NCBI RefSeq assembly: GCF_014054985.1
Contig: NZ_CP059569.1
Span: forward strand, 310,001 to 374,000
DNA from: Kingella oralis
GTDB taxonomy: Bacteria; Pseudomonadota; Gammaproteobacteria; Burkholderiales; Neisseriaceae
Direction of reading: 5' to 3'
DNA length: 64,000 nt
Below are positions 25,971-34,298 of this stretch, piece by piece. The position numbers were made by a program, and so were the translations under genes. The notes beneath the pieces were generated by a model. That model made no database searches and had not been told where the DNA came from. It saw only the letters and a program-made list of their open reading frames with translations. Position 1 is the stretch's first letter; each line of letters begins with the position of its first letter.

Positions 25971-26621
25971 CTACGCCATTTTCGCCATTTCCGCTTCCAC
26001 CCAAGCCATGGTTTCGCCAAAGGCGGGGCGGGCGGTGTGGCGGGCGATGTAGGCATCAAACACATCGCAGGCGATGCCTTCCACGGGCATCACGCGGGTG
26101 AACTGCACCAGCAGCATGGTGTAGTAGATGTCCAGTGCGGAAAATTGGTTGCCGACGATAAAGTCGTGCCGCGCCAGATGCTCGCGCAACACACCGAAGG
26201 CGGTATCCAAATCGCCGTAGCCGATGCGTTTGTGCCGTTCGGCATCGCTGGTGGTTTGGTCGCGGCGGTCAAACGCGGCGTATTCCAAATTGATGGCGAA
26301 GCAGAGCCAGCGGTAGTATTCGCCCCGCGCCAAGCTGTCGGCGGCGGGAATCAGACCGCGTTCGGGAAACTGCTCGGCAAGGAAGGTAACGATGGCGGCG
26401 GCTTCGGTGATGACGGTGTCGTCTGCTTTGAGCGCGGGCACTTTGCCCATCGGGTTGACGGCGAGATAGTCGGCGGATTTTACGGTGAGGTGGTCGGGGG
26501 ATTGGGTGGTGTCGCCGTAGGACAGCAGCACGGTGTCAAACGTTGCGCCGCATTCTTTGAGCATCCATACCACGCTTATGCCGCGCGATTTGGGGTAGGT
26601 GTAAAAAGTGAGTTTTTTCAT
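25971..26621 (-). CDS. glutathione S-transferase family protein
   Basis: A 216-residue cytosolic GST. The thioredoxin-fold domain has KLTFYTYPKSRGISVVWML and the cis-Pro/glutathione-binding segment NPMGKVPALKADDTVITEAAAI. The helical C-terminal domain has VGNQFSALDIYYTMLL, the usual N-capping box region. The first catalytic residue could be Tyr8 or Ser12. It is a single gene; the substrate is unknown. Confidence 0.9.
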   Translation of the reverse strand: MKKLTFYTYPKSRGISVVWMLKECGATFDTVLLSYGDTTQSPDHLTVKSADYLAVNPMGKVPALKADDTVITEAAAIVTFLAEQFPERGLIPAADSLARGEYYRWLCFAINLEYAAFDRRDQTTSDAERHKRIGYGDLDTAFGVLREHLARHDFIVGNQFSALDIYYTMLLVQFTRVMPVEGIACDVFDAYIARHTARPAFGETMAWVEAEMAKMA

Positions 26622-26862
26622 GGCATTGCCTTTCGCGGTTGGGAAAAGCGTGATGATACACGAGGCGGGTGTCAGAATGTGTCAGCAGCGTTTGGGTTGG
26701 TTCTGCGTTTGGGTGTTTCAGGCTGCCCATCGCCCAAAGGCAGCCTGAAACGCTATTGCCCGTTTCAGGCTGCCTGCGCTACCATTCTGGCAGCCTGAAA
26801 ACAGGCGAAGCCAAAACGGCATTGGGAACATGTTTTCAGGCTGCCCCCCGCAAGAAGCCATC

Positions 26863-27612
26863 ATGACCGCCATCCACCTCTACTACCCGCTCAACATCCT
26901 CAAACCCTTCGGCGAAAACATCTGGATTGCCGACGGCGGCGAAATCCGCATGGCGTTTCCGCTCGGCGTCAAAATCCCGTTCAGCACGCGCATGACCGTG
27001 GTGCGGCTTTCAGACGGCGGTTTGTGGTGCCATTCGCCCGTCGCCCCCGCGCCCGAGTTGTTCGCGCAAATCGACGCGCTGGGCGAAGTGCGCCATTTGG
27101 TGTCGCCCAACAAAATCCACTACGCCCACATCGCGGCGTGGAAAGCGCGCTACCCGCAGGCAACGGCGTGGGCAAGCACGGGCGTGCGCGAACGGGCGGC
27201 GGCGCAGAGCATCGCCGTGGCGTTTGATGCCGATTTGGGCGATACCGCGCCCGGCGCATGGGCAGACGATTTGGCGCAGATGCCGTTTTCAGGCAGCCGC
27301 GTGATGACCGAAACCGTGTTTTTCCACCGCCCCAGCCGCACGCTGATTCTCACCGACCTAATTGAAAACTTTGAAACCTCGCAGTTCCCCGGTCGCTTTT
27401 GGGCAGGCGTGATGAAGCTGGCGGGCATCGCCGACCCCGACGGCAAAACTCCCGCCGACTGGCGCGCCACGTTTAAAGACAAAGCCGCCGCCCGCGCCAG
27501 CCTCGCGCAGATGCTGGCGTGGCAGCCTGAAAAAATTATTCTGGCGCACGGGCGCTGTTACGAGCGCGACGCCGTCGCCGAATTGAAACGCGCGTTCCGT
27601 TGGCTGGACTAG
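26863..27612 (+). CDS. DUF4336 metallo-beta-lactamase-like protein
   Basis: 249 residues, starting MTAIHLYYPLNILKPFGENI and containing MTVVRLSDGGLWCHSPV, LVSPNKIHYAHIAAWKARYP, LILTDLIENFE and ILAHGRCYERDA. These correspond to DUF4336, which keeps the metallo-hydrolase fold but with altered metal residues. The ATG at 26863 is preferred over the earlier open frame, which is only DUS. It heads a run of small enzyme genes. Function unknown. Confidence 0.78.
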   Translation: MTAIHLYYPLNILKPFGENIWIADGGEIRMAFPLGVKIPFSTRMTVVRLSDGGLWCHSPVAPAPELFAQIDALGEVRHLVSPNKIHYAHIAAWKARYPQATAWASTGVRERAAAQSIAVAFDADLGDTAPGAWADDLAQMPFSGSRVMTETVFFHRPSRTLILTDLIENFETSQFPGRFWAGVMKLAGIADPDGKTPADWRATFKDKAAARASLAQMLAWQPEKIILAHGRCYERDAVAELKRAFRWLD

Positions 27613-27726
27613 GCGGCAGAGGCAGCCTGAAACCCCGCACAGCACGTTTCGGCGCAACCCAAACGGCACAACCCGTTTTCAGACTGCCCCGTCTCCACTC
27701 CTTTCTTTTCATTGCGAGCCATCACC

Positions 27727-28590
27727 ATGCAACCCACCATCCTTCCCGCCCAAATCCCCGCCCCCGTCGCCGCCACGCTGCGCCAACTCGGCGCGGTTAT
27801 CAATCCGCTTGCCACCGAGCCGCTGTACGCCCCGCTGCACCCGCGCGAGCCCTACGATAACGCCACCGTTACCCGCGACCAAGCCTTCGGCAGCCACCCG
27901 CTGCAACGCCTGGACGTTTTCGCCCCCGCACCGCCCGCCGCCGCACCGCGCCCCATCCTGCTGTTTGTGCACGGCGGCGGCTTTGTGCGTGGCGACAAGC
28001 GCGGCGCAGGCAGCCCGTTTTACGACAACATCATGCTGTGGGCGGCAGGCAGCGGGCTGCTCGGCATCAACATCAATTACCGCCTGGCCCCCGAGCACCC
28101 CTGGCCCGCCGCGCAGCAAGACATCGCCGCCGCCCTGCTGTGGGCGCAGAGCCACGCCGCAGAATATGGCGGCGATCCGCAGCGCATCATCCTGTGCGGG
28201 CATTCCGCCGGCGCGGCGCACATCGCCCAATACCTCGCCCATCCCACGCTGCGGCTGGGCAGCGACGGCGTGCGCGGCGCAATACTGGTGTCCGGCATTT
28301 ACGACACCGTCGCGTTTGGCGACAGCCCCGCCCGCCAAGCCTACTTCGGCAGCGACCGCGCCCAAATCGCCGCCCGCTCCGCCCAAGCGGGGTTGCTGCA
28401 ATGCGGCGTGCCGCTGCTGATTGCCGCCGCCGAGCTGGACCCGCCCGAGTTCCGCCAGCAAGCCGAGCGGCTCGGCGTGCCGCACTATCTGCTGGCCGGC
28501 CACAGCCATATTTCGGAAATCTTGGCCGTCAATACGGGCGACACCGCCTTGTCCGGCCTGATGCAGGCGTTTGCCGCCCAACACGCTTGA
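27727..28590 (+). CDS. alpha/beta hydrolase, HSL-type esterase
   Basis: 287 residues of the hormone-sensitive-lipase/arylformamidase-like group. The oxyanion-hole motif HGGGF (FVHGGGFVRGDKR), the nucleophile elbow GHSAG, and a late DPPEFRQQ and HSHISE supply Ser, Asp and His of the triad. The start is taken at ATG 27727, with a TTG at 27712 as an alternative. It has no signal peptide. The substrate is unknown; small acyl esters are typical. Confidence 0.88.
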   Translation: MQPTILPAQIPAPVAATLRQLGAVINPLATEPLYAPLHPREPYDNATVTRDQAFGSHPLQRLDVFAPAPPAAAPRPILLFVHGGGFVRGDKRGAGSPFYDNIMLWAAGSGLLGININYRLAPEHPWPAAQQDIAAALLWAQSHAAEYGGDPQRIILCGHSAGAAHIAQYLAHPTLRLGSDGVRGAILVSGIYDTVAFGDSPARQAYFGSDRAQIAARSAQAGLLQCGVPLLIAAAELDPPEFRQQAERLGVPHYLLAGHSHISEILAVNTGDTALSGLMQAFAAQHA

Positions 28591-28715
28591 CCGCGCCAGA
28601 CGTTTTTCAGGCTGCCTGAATCCGCACCGGCCAAAGGCAGCCTGAAAGAGCCACACCGTTTTCAGGCAGCCTGAAAACAGTGATTGCCAACACCCAAGCA
28701 TCGGAAAGAACAACC

Positions 28716-29411
28716 ATGAACCCCAACCTCGCCCCCTTGCTCCGCCCCGACCTCAACCCCGCCGATTTGGCCGGCGACAACGGCAAATACAACAAGCTCT
28801 ACGACCGCCTCGCCCCGCTGTACAACCTCGGCGAATGGCTCGCGCGGCTCAAATACGGCGGCGGCATCGCCAAAATGCGCCGCGAAATGATGCGCCTGCT
28901 TGACTGGCAAAACGGCGCAAGCGTGCTGTATGTCTCCGTCGGCACGGGCACCGATTTCCGCTATTTCCCCGATACGGTAAACGCAGGCAGCCTGAAAATC
29001 GTCGGCGCAGATTTGTCGCTCGGCATGCTGCGCCGCGCGCAGAAAAACTGGCAGCGGCGGCTCAATCTCTCGCTCGTGCACTGCGCCGCCGAAGATTTGC
29101 CCTTTGCCGACAACAGCTTTGACATCGTGTTTCATGTGGGCGGCATCAATTTCTTTTCCGACAAACCCCGCGCCCTCGCCGAAATGCTGCGCGTCGCCAA
29201 GCCGCGCACCAATCTGATGGTCGCCGACGAAACGCAGGATTTGGTGGAGCAGCAATACCAAAAAAGCGCGTTCACCCAAGCCGCCTATCAGAACGCGCGG
29301 GTGGACGTTTCCGCCATAGAAAACGCCTTGCCCGCCAACGCCGCCGAACGGCAGACGCATATCTTGTGGGACGGACGGTTTTACGCGCTGACGTTTGTGA
29401 AGGCAGGCTGA
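28716..29411 (+). CDS. class I SAM-dependent methyltransferase
   Basis: 231 residues of the UbiE-like Methyltransf_11/25 type. SAM motif I is VLYVSVGTGTDFRYFP, motif II IVGADLSLGMLRRAQ, and the post-I acidic loop CAAEDLPFADNSFDIVFHVGG. The ATG at 28716 follows GGAAAG; an upstream in-frame GTG at 28680 lies within a DUS and is less likely. The true menaquinone/ubiquinone enzyme UbiE would be about 20 residues longer with different flanks, so the substrate is open. Confidence 0.85.
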   Translation: MNPNLAPLLRPDLNPADLAGDNGKYNKLYDRLAPLYNLGEWLARLKYGGGIAKMRREMMRLLDWQNGASVLYVSVGTGTDFRYFPDTVNAGSLKIVGADLSLGMLRRAQKNWQRRLNLSLVHCAAEDLPFADNSFDIVFHVGGINFFSDKPRALAEMLRVAKPRTNLMVADETQDLVEQQYQKSAFTQAAYQNARVDVSAIENALPANAAERQTHILWDGRFYALTFVKAG

Positions 29412-29429
29412 AACCTTTGTAAAACCAAG

Positions 29430-29516
29430 TAGGTCGGGCATTGATGCCCGACGTTTTTAGTTGTGCTGTATGCAGATAAATAGCCAGAATTTGTCGGGCA
29501 TCAATGCCCGACCTAC
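29430..29516. repeat. REPIN-like inverted repeat, GTAGGTCGGGCAT family, copy B
   Basis: Arms GTAGGTCGGGCATTGATGCC and its inverse ending CCCGACCTAC enclose a spacer of about 40 bases. It lies between a methyltransferase and a converging thioesterase gene. Confidence 0.8.
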
Positions 29517-29670
29517 ACACTGAACCCGCGCCAGCCAAGGCAGCCTGCCTAGCGAAGCTAAAACGCTTGCGCGTAAAAAAACGCCGCTGTGATTATTTTG
29601 CAGCGGCGTTTGGCATTTGGGCTTTGCAACAGCGCGGAAATGCGTTTGATTGGATTGCCGTTTTGGATTT

Positions 29671-30108
29671 TCAGGCTGCCAAAACCACATATCGCCCCGC
29701 CCATTCCGCCGCCAATACGCCGTCCGAAAAACCGCTCACCGCCAAATTGATTTTGCCCTTGCCGCGCCGAGCCAGCATTTCGCGGCAATGCGCCCATTCG
29801 GCGGCATCAGGGCTGCGGACGGACAGCAGCAAATCGCCGTGCGCGGGCGCGGTGTAGCGGATTTCGCTGCTTTGGATGACGATGTTGCCCGCTGCTTCGG
29901 GGCAGTTCAGATGCACCAGCGCCCAGCCGCACACGGTCGCGCCCAGCGCGGTGCTGCCGCCGAACACGGTGTTTTTGTGGTTGCGGTTGGGCGCGTGCGG
30001 CATCAAAAGCGCCACGCCGTCTGCGCCGCAGGAAACGACACGGATGTGCAGCGCGGCAGTGGCGGGGATGCAGCGGTGGAGGAAGTCTTGCAGTTGTTGC
30101 TCGGTCAT
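29671..30108 (-). CDS. YiiD-C-like thioesterase (hotdog fold)
   Basis: 145 residues with MPHAPNRNHKNTVFGGSTALGA, the hotdog signature with the conserved Asn/His and GGS helix start of the YiiD C-terminal/DUF4442 thioesterase group. The rest (VIQSSEIRYTAPAHGDLL) is typical beta-sheet. AAGGACACC precedes the ATG. Probably acts on acyl-CoA or acyl-ACP. It is followed by a DUS on the minus side (about 29668-29681, overlapping the 3' end). Confidence 0.82.
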   Translation of the reverse strand: MTEQQLQDFLHRCIPATAALHIRVVSCGADGVALLMPHAPNRNHKNTVFGGSTALGATVCGWALVHLNCPEAAGNIVIQSSEIRYTAPAHGDLLLSVRSPDAAEWAHCREMLARRGKGKINLAVSGFSDGVLAAEWAGRYVVLAA

Positions 30109-30192
30109 GGGGTGTCCTTGTTTGATGGGGTTTGAGACAGCCTGAAAAGGGAAAATGAAAAATCTGCCTGAACCAGTATCCAGGCGGCGGTT

Positions 30193-30492
30193 TTATTTCC
30201 CCGCAAACTCGGGCAGGTTCGCCGCAATCAGCTTGGGCGCGAACTCGCGGATGTCGTATTGCGCGTGGTTCGGGTAATAGCAATCTTCTGCCAAAATCGC
30301 TTGCAGGGCTTCGCGGCTTTCGGCTTGGGCGAAAATCATGCCCTGATGCGCTTGGGTATCGGTAAACGGCGCGGTGAGCAGAAAGGTGCCTGCGGCAAAG
30401 TGTTTTTTGAACCACTCGACGTGTTGGGGGAACAGGGTCTCGTGTTGTTCGGCGGATAGGTCAGGATTGACGGTGATGGTGATGAGATACAT
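30193..30492 (-). CDS. YciI-family protein
   Basis: 99 residues: MYLITITVNPDLSAEQ, then HVEWFKKHFAAGTFLLTAPFTD, GMIFAQAESREALQAILAEDCYY. This is the YciI ferredoxin-like fold, with the His and Asp of the putative active site (HVEW, AEDCYY). The ATG at 30492 is used; the frame upstream is DUS. The biochemical role of the family is not settled. Confidence 0.85.
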   Translation of the reverse strand: MYLITITVNPDLSAEQHETLFPQHVEWFKKHFAAGTFLLTAPFTDTQAHQGMIFAQAESREALQAILAEDCYYPNHAQYDIREFAPKLIAANLPEFAGK

Positions 30493-30590
30493 TTTTCGGT
30501 TTCCTATAAATGGGTTGGGCGGAGCGGCAGCCTGAAAACGCATTTTCTGTTTCAGGCTGCCTTTGCCTGTTTGGGCAGCCTGAAAACGGC

Positions 30591-31151
30591 CTATGCCGCC
30601 AATTCTTTCAGTTTCGCCACCAAACGCGCGCCGTGGTTTTCAGCCAGCTCGCGTTGCGCGTTGATTTTGGCTTCGTCGTCGCGGGCGGAGTAGCTCACGC
30701 CGTTGGTGTACATCGCGCCCTGGTAATCCAGATTGCACAGCGCGGCGGTGGTGGCAAACTGCGGCAGGTAGTCCTCCACCGTATGCCCGAACGCGCCGTC
30801 TTTCTGATACGCGACGGCAGGCGCTCCGGTGGTGAACGAAAGCAGCAGCTTTTTGCCGCCCAAGCGCCCTTTGCTGCCGTGAGAGAAGCCGTGTAGGAAC
30901 ACTTTGTCCAGCCACAGTTTCATCAGCCCGGGCAGGGCATACCATGAAAACGGAAATTGGAACACGATGATGTCGGCTGCGAGCAGGGCGGATTGTTCGG
31001 CCTCGATGTCAAATTGGTAATCGGGATACAGCGCGTCCAAGCGGCGGATTTCGGCTTCGGGCAGCTCGCGGGCAACATGCGCCAGAATGGCGGCGTTGGC
31101 AACGGAGGCGGATAAATCGGGGTGTCCTGAAATGATGAGGATGCGGGACAT
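30591..31151 (-). CDS. flavodoxin-fold NAD(P)H oxidoreductase (MdaB/KefF type)
   Basis: 186 residues. RILIISGHPDLSASVAN starts the flavodoxin-like fold, DIIVFQFPFSWYALPGLMKLWLDKVF is the FMN-binding region and FTTGAPAVAYQKDGAFGHTVEDYLP the conserved later loop. It belongs to the NQO1/MdaB/KefF family of FAD- or FMN-dependent quinone reductases. AAGGAGCCC precedes the ATG. No potassium-efflux gene is adjacent, so KefF is not claimed. Confidence 0.88.
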   Translation of the reverse strand: MSRILIISGHPDLSASVANAAILAHVARELPEAEIRRLDALYPDYQFDIEAEQSALLAADIIVFQFPFSWYALPGLMKLWLDKVFLHGFSHGSKGRLGGKKLLLSFTTGAPAVAYQKDGAFGHTVEDYLPQFATTAALCNLDYQGAMYTNGVSYSARDDEAKINAQRELAENHGARLVAKLKELAA

Positions 31152-31655
31152 TGTGGGCTCCTTAGGGTTGGGGTGAACAGATGGGGCGGATGATACGGGG
31201 GAAGCGGCACGGGATAAATGGGCGGCGGGTTGAAAGTGTGTTGATTGGGCGTTGAGAAAGGCAGCCTGAAAAGCAATAACGGTTTTCAGACTGCCTTTGC
31301 AAAATCCTCAAACAACGTTGGCTGTACTTCGTTTGATATGGGTGATGGGATTGCCCTTTCGCTTTATCGCGGCGGGCGACTTACTTTCTTTGCTTCGCCA
31401 AAGATAAGAACCTGCATTCGCCATCTGCACGATGGGGAGAGGGCAGCAGTATATCAACCAGCCGTGAAGCATTAGGCAGCCTGAAAGCGGGATTTTGTTT
31501 TTCAGGCTGCCTTTGCTTTGGATTTAAACGCTGATATGGCTGTTGCGCGGTTTGAGGCAGCCTGAAAACGAGTTCGCGGGCTTCTGCGCAGCCAAAACGG
31601 GAAAACGGGTTTAGCTTCGCAACGCCGCTACGCTTTTCAGACGGCCTTTTGCGCT
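31152..31655. other. intergenic region with DUS and a shortened repeat copy
   Basis: 504 bases without a supported gene. It contains DUS pairs (about 31258-31298 and 31474-31512) and a copy of the CTTACTTTCTTTG repeat (31333-31475), which is longer at 45962-46231. A variant DUS reading TTTTCAGACGGCC is at 31635-31647; this is the N. meningitidis-like dialect (GCCGTCTGAA). Confidence 0.65.
31333..31475. repeat. internally deleted copy of the CTTACTTTCTTTG repeat
   Basis: It shares the order CTTTATCGCGGCGGGCGACT, TACTTTCTTTGCTTCGCCAAAG, GGGCAGCAG and GTGAAGC followed by a DUS with 45962-46231, but lacks the two large hairpins in the middle. Confidence 0.7.
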
Positions 31656-32411
31656 TTACCCCGCAAAGGTTTCATCGGCAAAGCGGGTTAAGTCTTGGCG
31701 GATTTGCGCGAGGATTTCGGAGGGCGGCGCGTCCCACAGCAGTTGCGCGAGGCGGTCGATGCGGTTGAGAGCGGCAAGGGCGGCGGCGATGTCGGTTCGG
31801 CTGTCCACGCGCCCGCTGATTTTGATTGCGCCCAGCACGGTGGCGAGGGTGGCGCGGTCGTGGGCGAGCAGGTAGTGCGCGCCTTCCAAGCCGTCGGTTT
31901 CTTGCTGGGCTTGGGCTTTCAAATCGGCATCGCTTTGACCTGCAATGGGCGGCAGGCAGGGGAAGCCCCATTCGCCTTCAATCACATGGCGGATAAAGTC
32001 TTGCAGCACGGGGCGGGCTTTGCGGAAGGCTTCTTGCAGGCTGCACAAGGTGTCTGCGCCGTCGTCGCTGCCGAAGGCGGTTTCTTCGTCGCATTCGCTG
32101 TAATAGACGGCTTCGTCGGCGAAGTATCGGTGGAACACGGGGTGGCTGGTGAGCGGGTTGAGCCCGTATTCTTCGTCGTCAAAATAGAGATGGCCGGCGG
32201 GCAGCTCGGCGGGGGCGTAGCCTTTTTTCTGCTTGGCGGCGGCGAGTTTGGCAGCTTGTTTTTCGCATTCTTCGGGGCTGTCAAATTCTTTGATTTCGTA
32301 ACGCCCGTTGGTGCCGTATTTGCCGTAGTTCACGACGAATTGGTTGGCTAGGGTTTCTATGCGCCAGAATTTGTCGGATTTGGGGTCGGTGTAGCGGAGG
32401 GTTTGTTGCAT
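31656..32411 (-). CDS. WGR-domain protein
   Basis: 251 residues with an N-terminal WGR domain (about 1-75): MQQTLRYTDPKSDKFWRIET, FVVNYGKYGTNGRYEIKEF, CEKQAAKLAAAKQKKGY. WGR domains bind nucleic acid in PARPs and bacterial MolR-type proteins. The C-terminal 170 residues are acidic and helical (DEEYGLNPL, DEETAFGSDDGAD) and not recognised. The ATG at 32411 is favoured because it begins the domain directly. This is the last host gene before the prophage. Confidence 0.82.
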   Translation of the reverse strand: MQQTLRYTDPKSDKFWRIETLANQFVVNYGKYGTNGRYEIKEFDSPEECEKQAAKLAAAKQKKGYAPAELPAGHLYFDDEEYGLNPLTSHPVFHRYFADEAVYYSECDEETAFGSDDGADTLCSLQEAFRKARPVLQDFIRHVIEGEWGFPCLPPIAGQSDADLKAQAQQETDGLEGAHYLLAHDRATLATVLGAIKISGRVDSRTDIAAALAALNRIDRLAQLLWDAPPSEILAQIRQDLTRFADETFAG

Positions 32412-32846
32412 GGGTTGCTTCTTGCGGGGTGGGGGAAAAGTTTGTTTGTCGGGCATCAATGCCCTACCTATTCGCTGCGTTTCAGGCTGCCTGAAAGGGG
32501 GATTTTAGCGGAGGCGGGGATTCTTTTGTAAAATTGGGTAAGAACAATAGAGAAAGATACTGTATTTCACGTCAAGGCTAAAACACAAAAATTGTTGAGT
32601 TGCGTCAAATTTTGTTAATGTTTTGCCAATGCATGCCGTTGCGCCGCCATACCCACGCTTTTTGCTGGGCTTTGAATCGGCTTTGCTGTGGGGTTGACGC
32701 TTTGCGGGGGCTAGCCCCCACACCCCCAGTCTCACTTGCGACGCCGCGCGGGCAAGGGGGCGGGCTTCGCCCTTTCACCTTGCCCTTTCGGCAGAGTGTG
32801 GGGTCGCTTCCAAACCGTCAAGGGGGTATTCGTAAAGGCTGCGCCT
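32412..32846. other. left flank of the prophage, no supported gene
   Basis: The stretch has a half REPIN-like repeat (32448-32469), a last DUS at about 32480-32495, then an AT-rich segment without DUS (32515-32640), a GGGGGCTAGCCCCC palindrome (32706-32719) and the start of the nested palindrome that covers the piv stop. A 25-base segment at 32638-32662 recurs at 62882-62906. Confidence 0.6.
32554..32563. repeat. candidate left attachment repeat AAGATACTGT
   Basis: The same 10-mer occurs at 41045-41054 at the other side of the prophage, and GATACTGT recurs at 33881-33888 just upstream of piv. It is short enough to be chance. Confidence 0.3.
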
Positions 32847-32872
32847 TTACAAAGCTTCCCCCTTGACGGTTT
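32812..32872. repeat. nested palindrome across the piv stop codon
   Basis: Outer stem AAACCGTCAAGGGGG / CCCCCTTGACGGTTT (15 bp, perfect) encloses an inner stem GTAAAGGC / GCCTTTAC. Weaker pairing continues outward (GGCAGAG at about 32790, CTCTGCC at about 32883). It may terminate piv transcription or mark the element end. Confidence 0.75.
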
Positions 32873-33845
32873 TCCAGCTCCGCTCTGCCTTATCCGCCTT
32901 TTTGTGCAGGGTGGCATCAAAGGGCGCGTTTGTTTTCAGGCAGGTGTAGGCATAGCGTAGTATTTTGCACATCATCATGACATAAACTTGCTTTGGATGT
33001 TTACCCCTTGCGACTTGCGCATCAAACCAACCGCGCCATAATTTGCTGCGGGTACAGGCAGCCCTTGCGGGCATATATAATGATTTGCGTAGGGTTTTAT
33101 CGCCCATCTTGGACACTTTTTGCGCGCCTTTGTATTTGCCGCTGTCTCTGATAATCGGCGATAGACCTAAGTAGCTTATTAAGTGTTTCGCCGTTTGAAA
33201 TTTGTCCAAATCAACGAGGACGGATAGCAGGATTTGGGCAGTGTTTTTGCCTACTCCGGGAATGGTAGCCAGTATCTTTTGTTTTGCTTTTAGCTGCTCA
33301 TCGCTTTCAATAATGGCTTGGATTTGCTCTCTGATGTTTTCCAGCTCTTCTTCCAAGGCTGCAATCATTTTTTCAACAGATGCGTTGGTGTACTCATCGG
33401 CTGTTTCTTGACGATTTTTCTCTGCGACAAGTAGGCTATTTAGCTGCTCTGTTCGACGATGTAGTGATTGTATGGCTTTTCCGGTTTGGTTATTTGGTTG
33501 CCAGCATTGCGGTTTTTCTTTTTTGGCAAAATCTGCGATTAGCTTGGCATCTTGTTTGTCTGTTTTTATGCGTTTTAGCTGCATTTTGGCGTAGCCTTTG
33601 ATTGCGAGCGGATTAACCACTGATACAGCATAGCCATTCTGATGTAGCGTTGTCGCTACAAGCAGGTAGTACACGTTTGTTGCTTCGCAGCAGATATGCG
33701 TGTTTTCTTTGCCTAACCCATTTGCTTGCAAATGCCCCAATAAACCTTGAATACCTTGAATAGTGTTATCAATTTTGCAATGCCCGCAGATGTCTGAATA
33801 AGTGTCTATCGTATGCTTTGAAATGTCCAATCCTAGATAGTGCAT
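32847..33845 (-). CDS. IS110-family/Piv-type DEDD recombinase of the prophage
   Basis: 332 residues. N-terminal RuvC-like DEDD domain: GLDISKHTID (Asp), ICCEATNVYYLL (Glu), KTDKQDAKLIADFAKK (DxxD). A C-terminal Transposase_20 domain has LATIPGVGKNTAQILL and the serine-containing SKMGDKTLRKSLYMPA. In Neisseria such Piv proteins occur in filamentous prophages and are thought to direct their integration; here the gene is at the 3' end of the phage operon as expected. The ATG at 33845 opens into MHYLGLDISK. A nested palindrome overlaps the C-terminus. Confidence 0.92.
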   Translation of the reverse strand: MHYLGLDISKHTIDTYSDICGHCKIDNTIQGIQGLLGHLQANGLGKENTHICCEATNVYYLLVATTLHQNGYAVSVVNPLAIKGYAKMQLKRIKTDKQDAKLIADFAKKEKPQCWQPNNQTGKAIQSLHRRTEQLNSLLVAEKNRQETADEYTNASVEKMIAALEEELENIREQIQAIIESDEQLKAKQKILATIPGVGKNTAQILLSVLVDLDKFQTAKHLISYLGLSPIIRDSGKYKGAQKVSKMGDKTLRKSLYMPARAACTRSKLWRGWFDAQVARGKHPKQVYVMMMCKILRYAYTCLKTNAPFDATLHKKADKAERSWKTVKGEAL

Positions 33846-33909
33846 GTGTTGCAATCCTTGCAATAATGGCTTTTGCCAATGATACTGTTATGTTTTGTGT
33901 CAAAAGAAA

Positions 33910-33972
33910 AACTGCACGCACCAATCTTTCTCAATGGTTTAACCAAGGCAGTCTTGCGGGTGTCGTGCAGTT
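33910..33972. repeat. structured spacer between piv and the 72-aa ORF
   Basis: AACTGCACG at 33910-33918 and CGTGCAGTT at 33964-33972 are perfect inverted repeats. They enclose the palindrome TGGTTTAACCA. It could be a packaging or origin hairpin, or a recombination site upstream of piv. Confidence 0.45.
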
Positions 33973-34004
33973 AAGGACGTGGGCATCTTTGTTCTATTAT
34001 GTGG

Positions 34005-34223
34005 TTATATGCAAAATTTATATAACATATATGAAACAGTGCAAAAACCAATCGCAGATAAATTTCTATATATTAAACTACCTGTATGCACTTTGCCTGT
34101 TTCTTTATCTTCCTTTAAATCAGTTGAAAATATATATAACGCAAGTGATAGCGCAGCAAGAGCAGCAATAAAAATCAATTTATGCTCAAAATTTGTACAT
34201 TCTTGCGAAACAATCAGAGCCAT
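34005..34223 (-). CDS. small phage membrane protein, 72 aa
   Basis: The sequence has two hydrophobic segments, IFIAALAALSLALYIF and IGFCTVSYMLYKF, joined by a charged loop (STDLKEDKETGKVHTG). GGAG precedes its ATG. It lies between zot and piv. No family is recognised; it could be an accessory of the phage or a superinfection-exclusion factor, which is only conjecture. Confidence 0.55.
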   Translation of the reverse strand: MALIVSQECTNFEHKLIFIAALAALSLALYIFSTDLKEDKETGKVHTGSLIYRNLSAIGFCTVSYMLYKFCI

Positions 34224-34298
34224 TTTCCAATCTCCAAACGTAAAAATGCCAATTCTAGCTGCATCCTTTCCGTTTGTTAAGATTGGTTATTGTTTTGC

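Noticed and set aside
27709..28713. Long open frame (334 codons) on the minus strand opposite the esterase
   Set aside because: The plus-strand frame has clear HGGG and GHSAG motifs and a normal start. The minus frame has no recognisable domain and arises from high GC.
32706..32719. GGGGGCTAGCCCCC and the similar GCAGGGGCTTGCCCCTGC near 41,570 as prophage ends
   Set aside because: The two palindromes differ in sequence, and the second lies about 500 bases beyond the other boundary evidence. They look like a common GC-rich repeat, not matched termini.
32505..32735. 76-codon minus-strand ORF left of piv
   Set aside because: It crosses palindromes and an AT-rich flank, has no plausible ribosome site or domain, and is probably chance.
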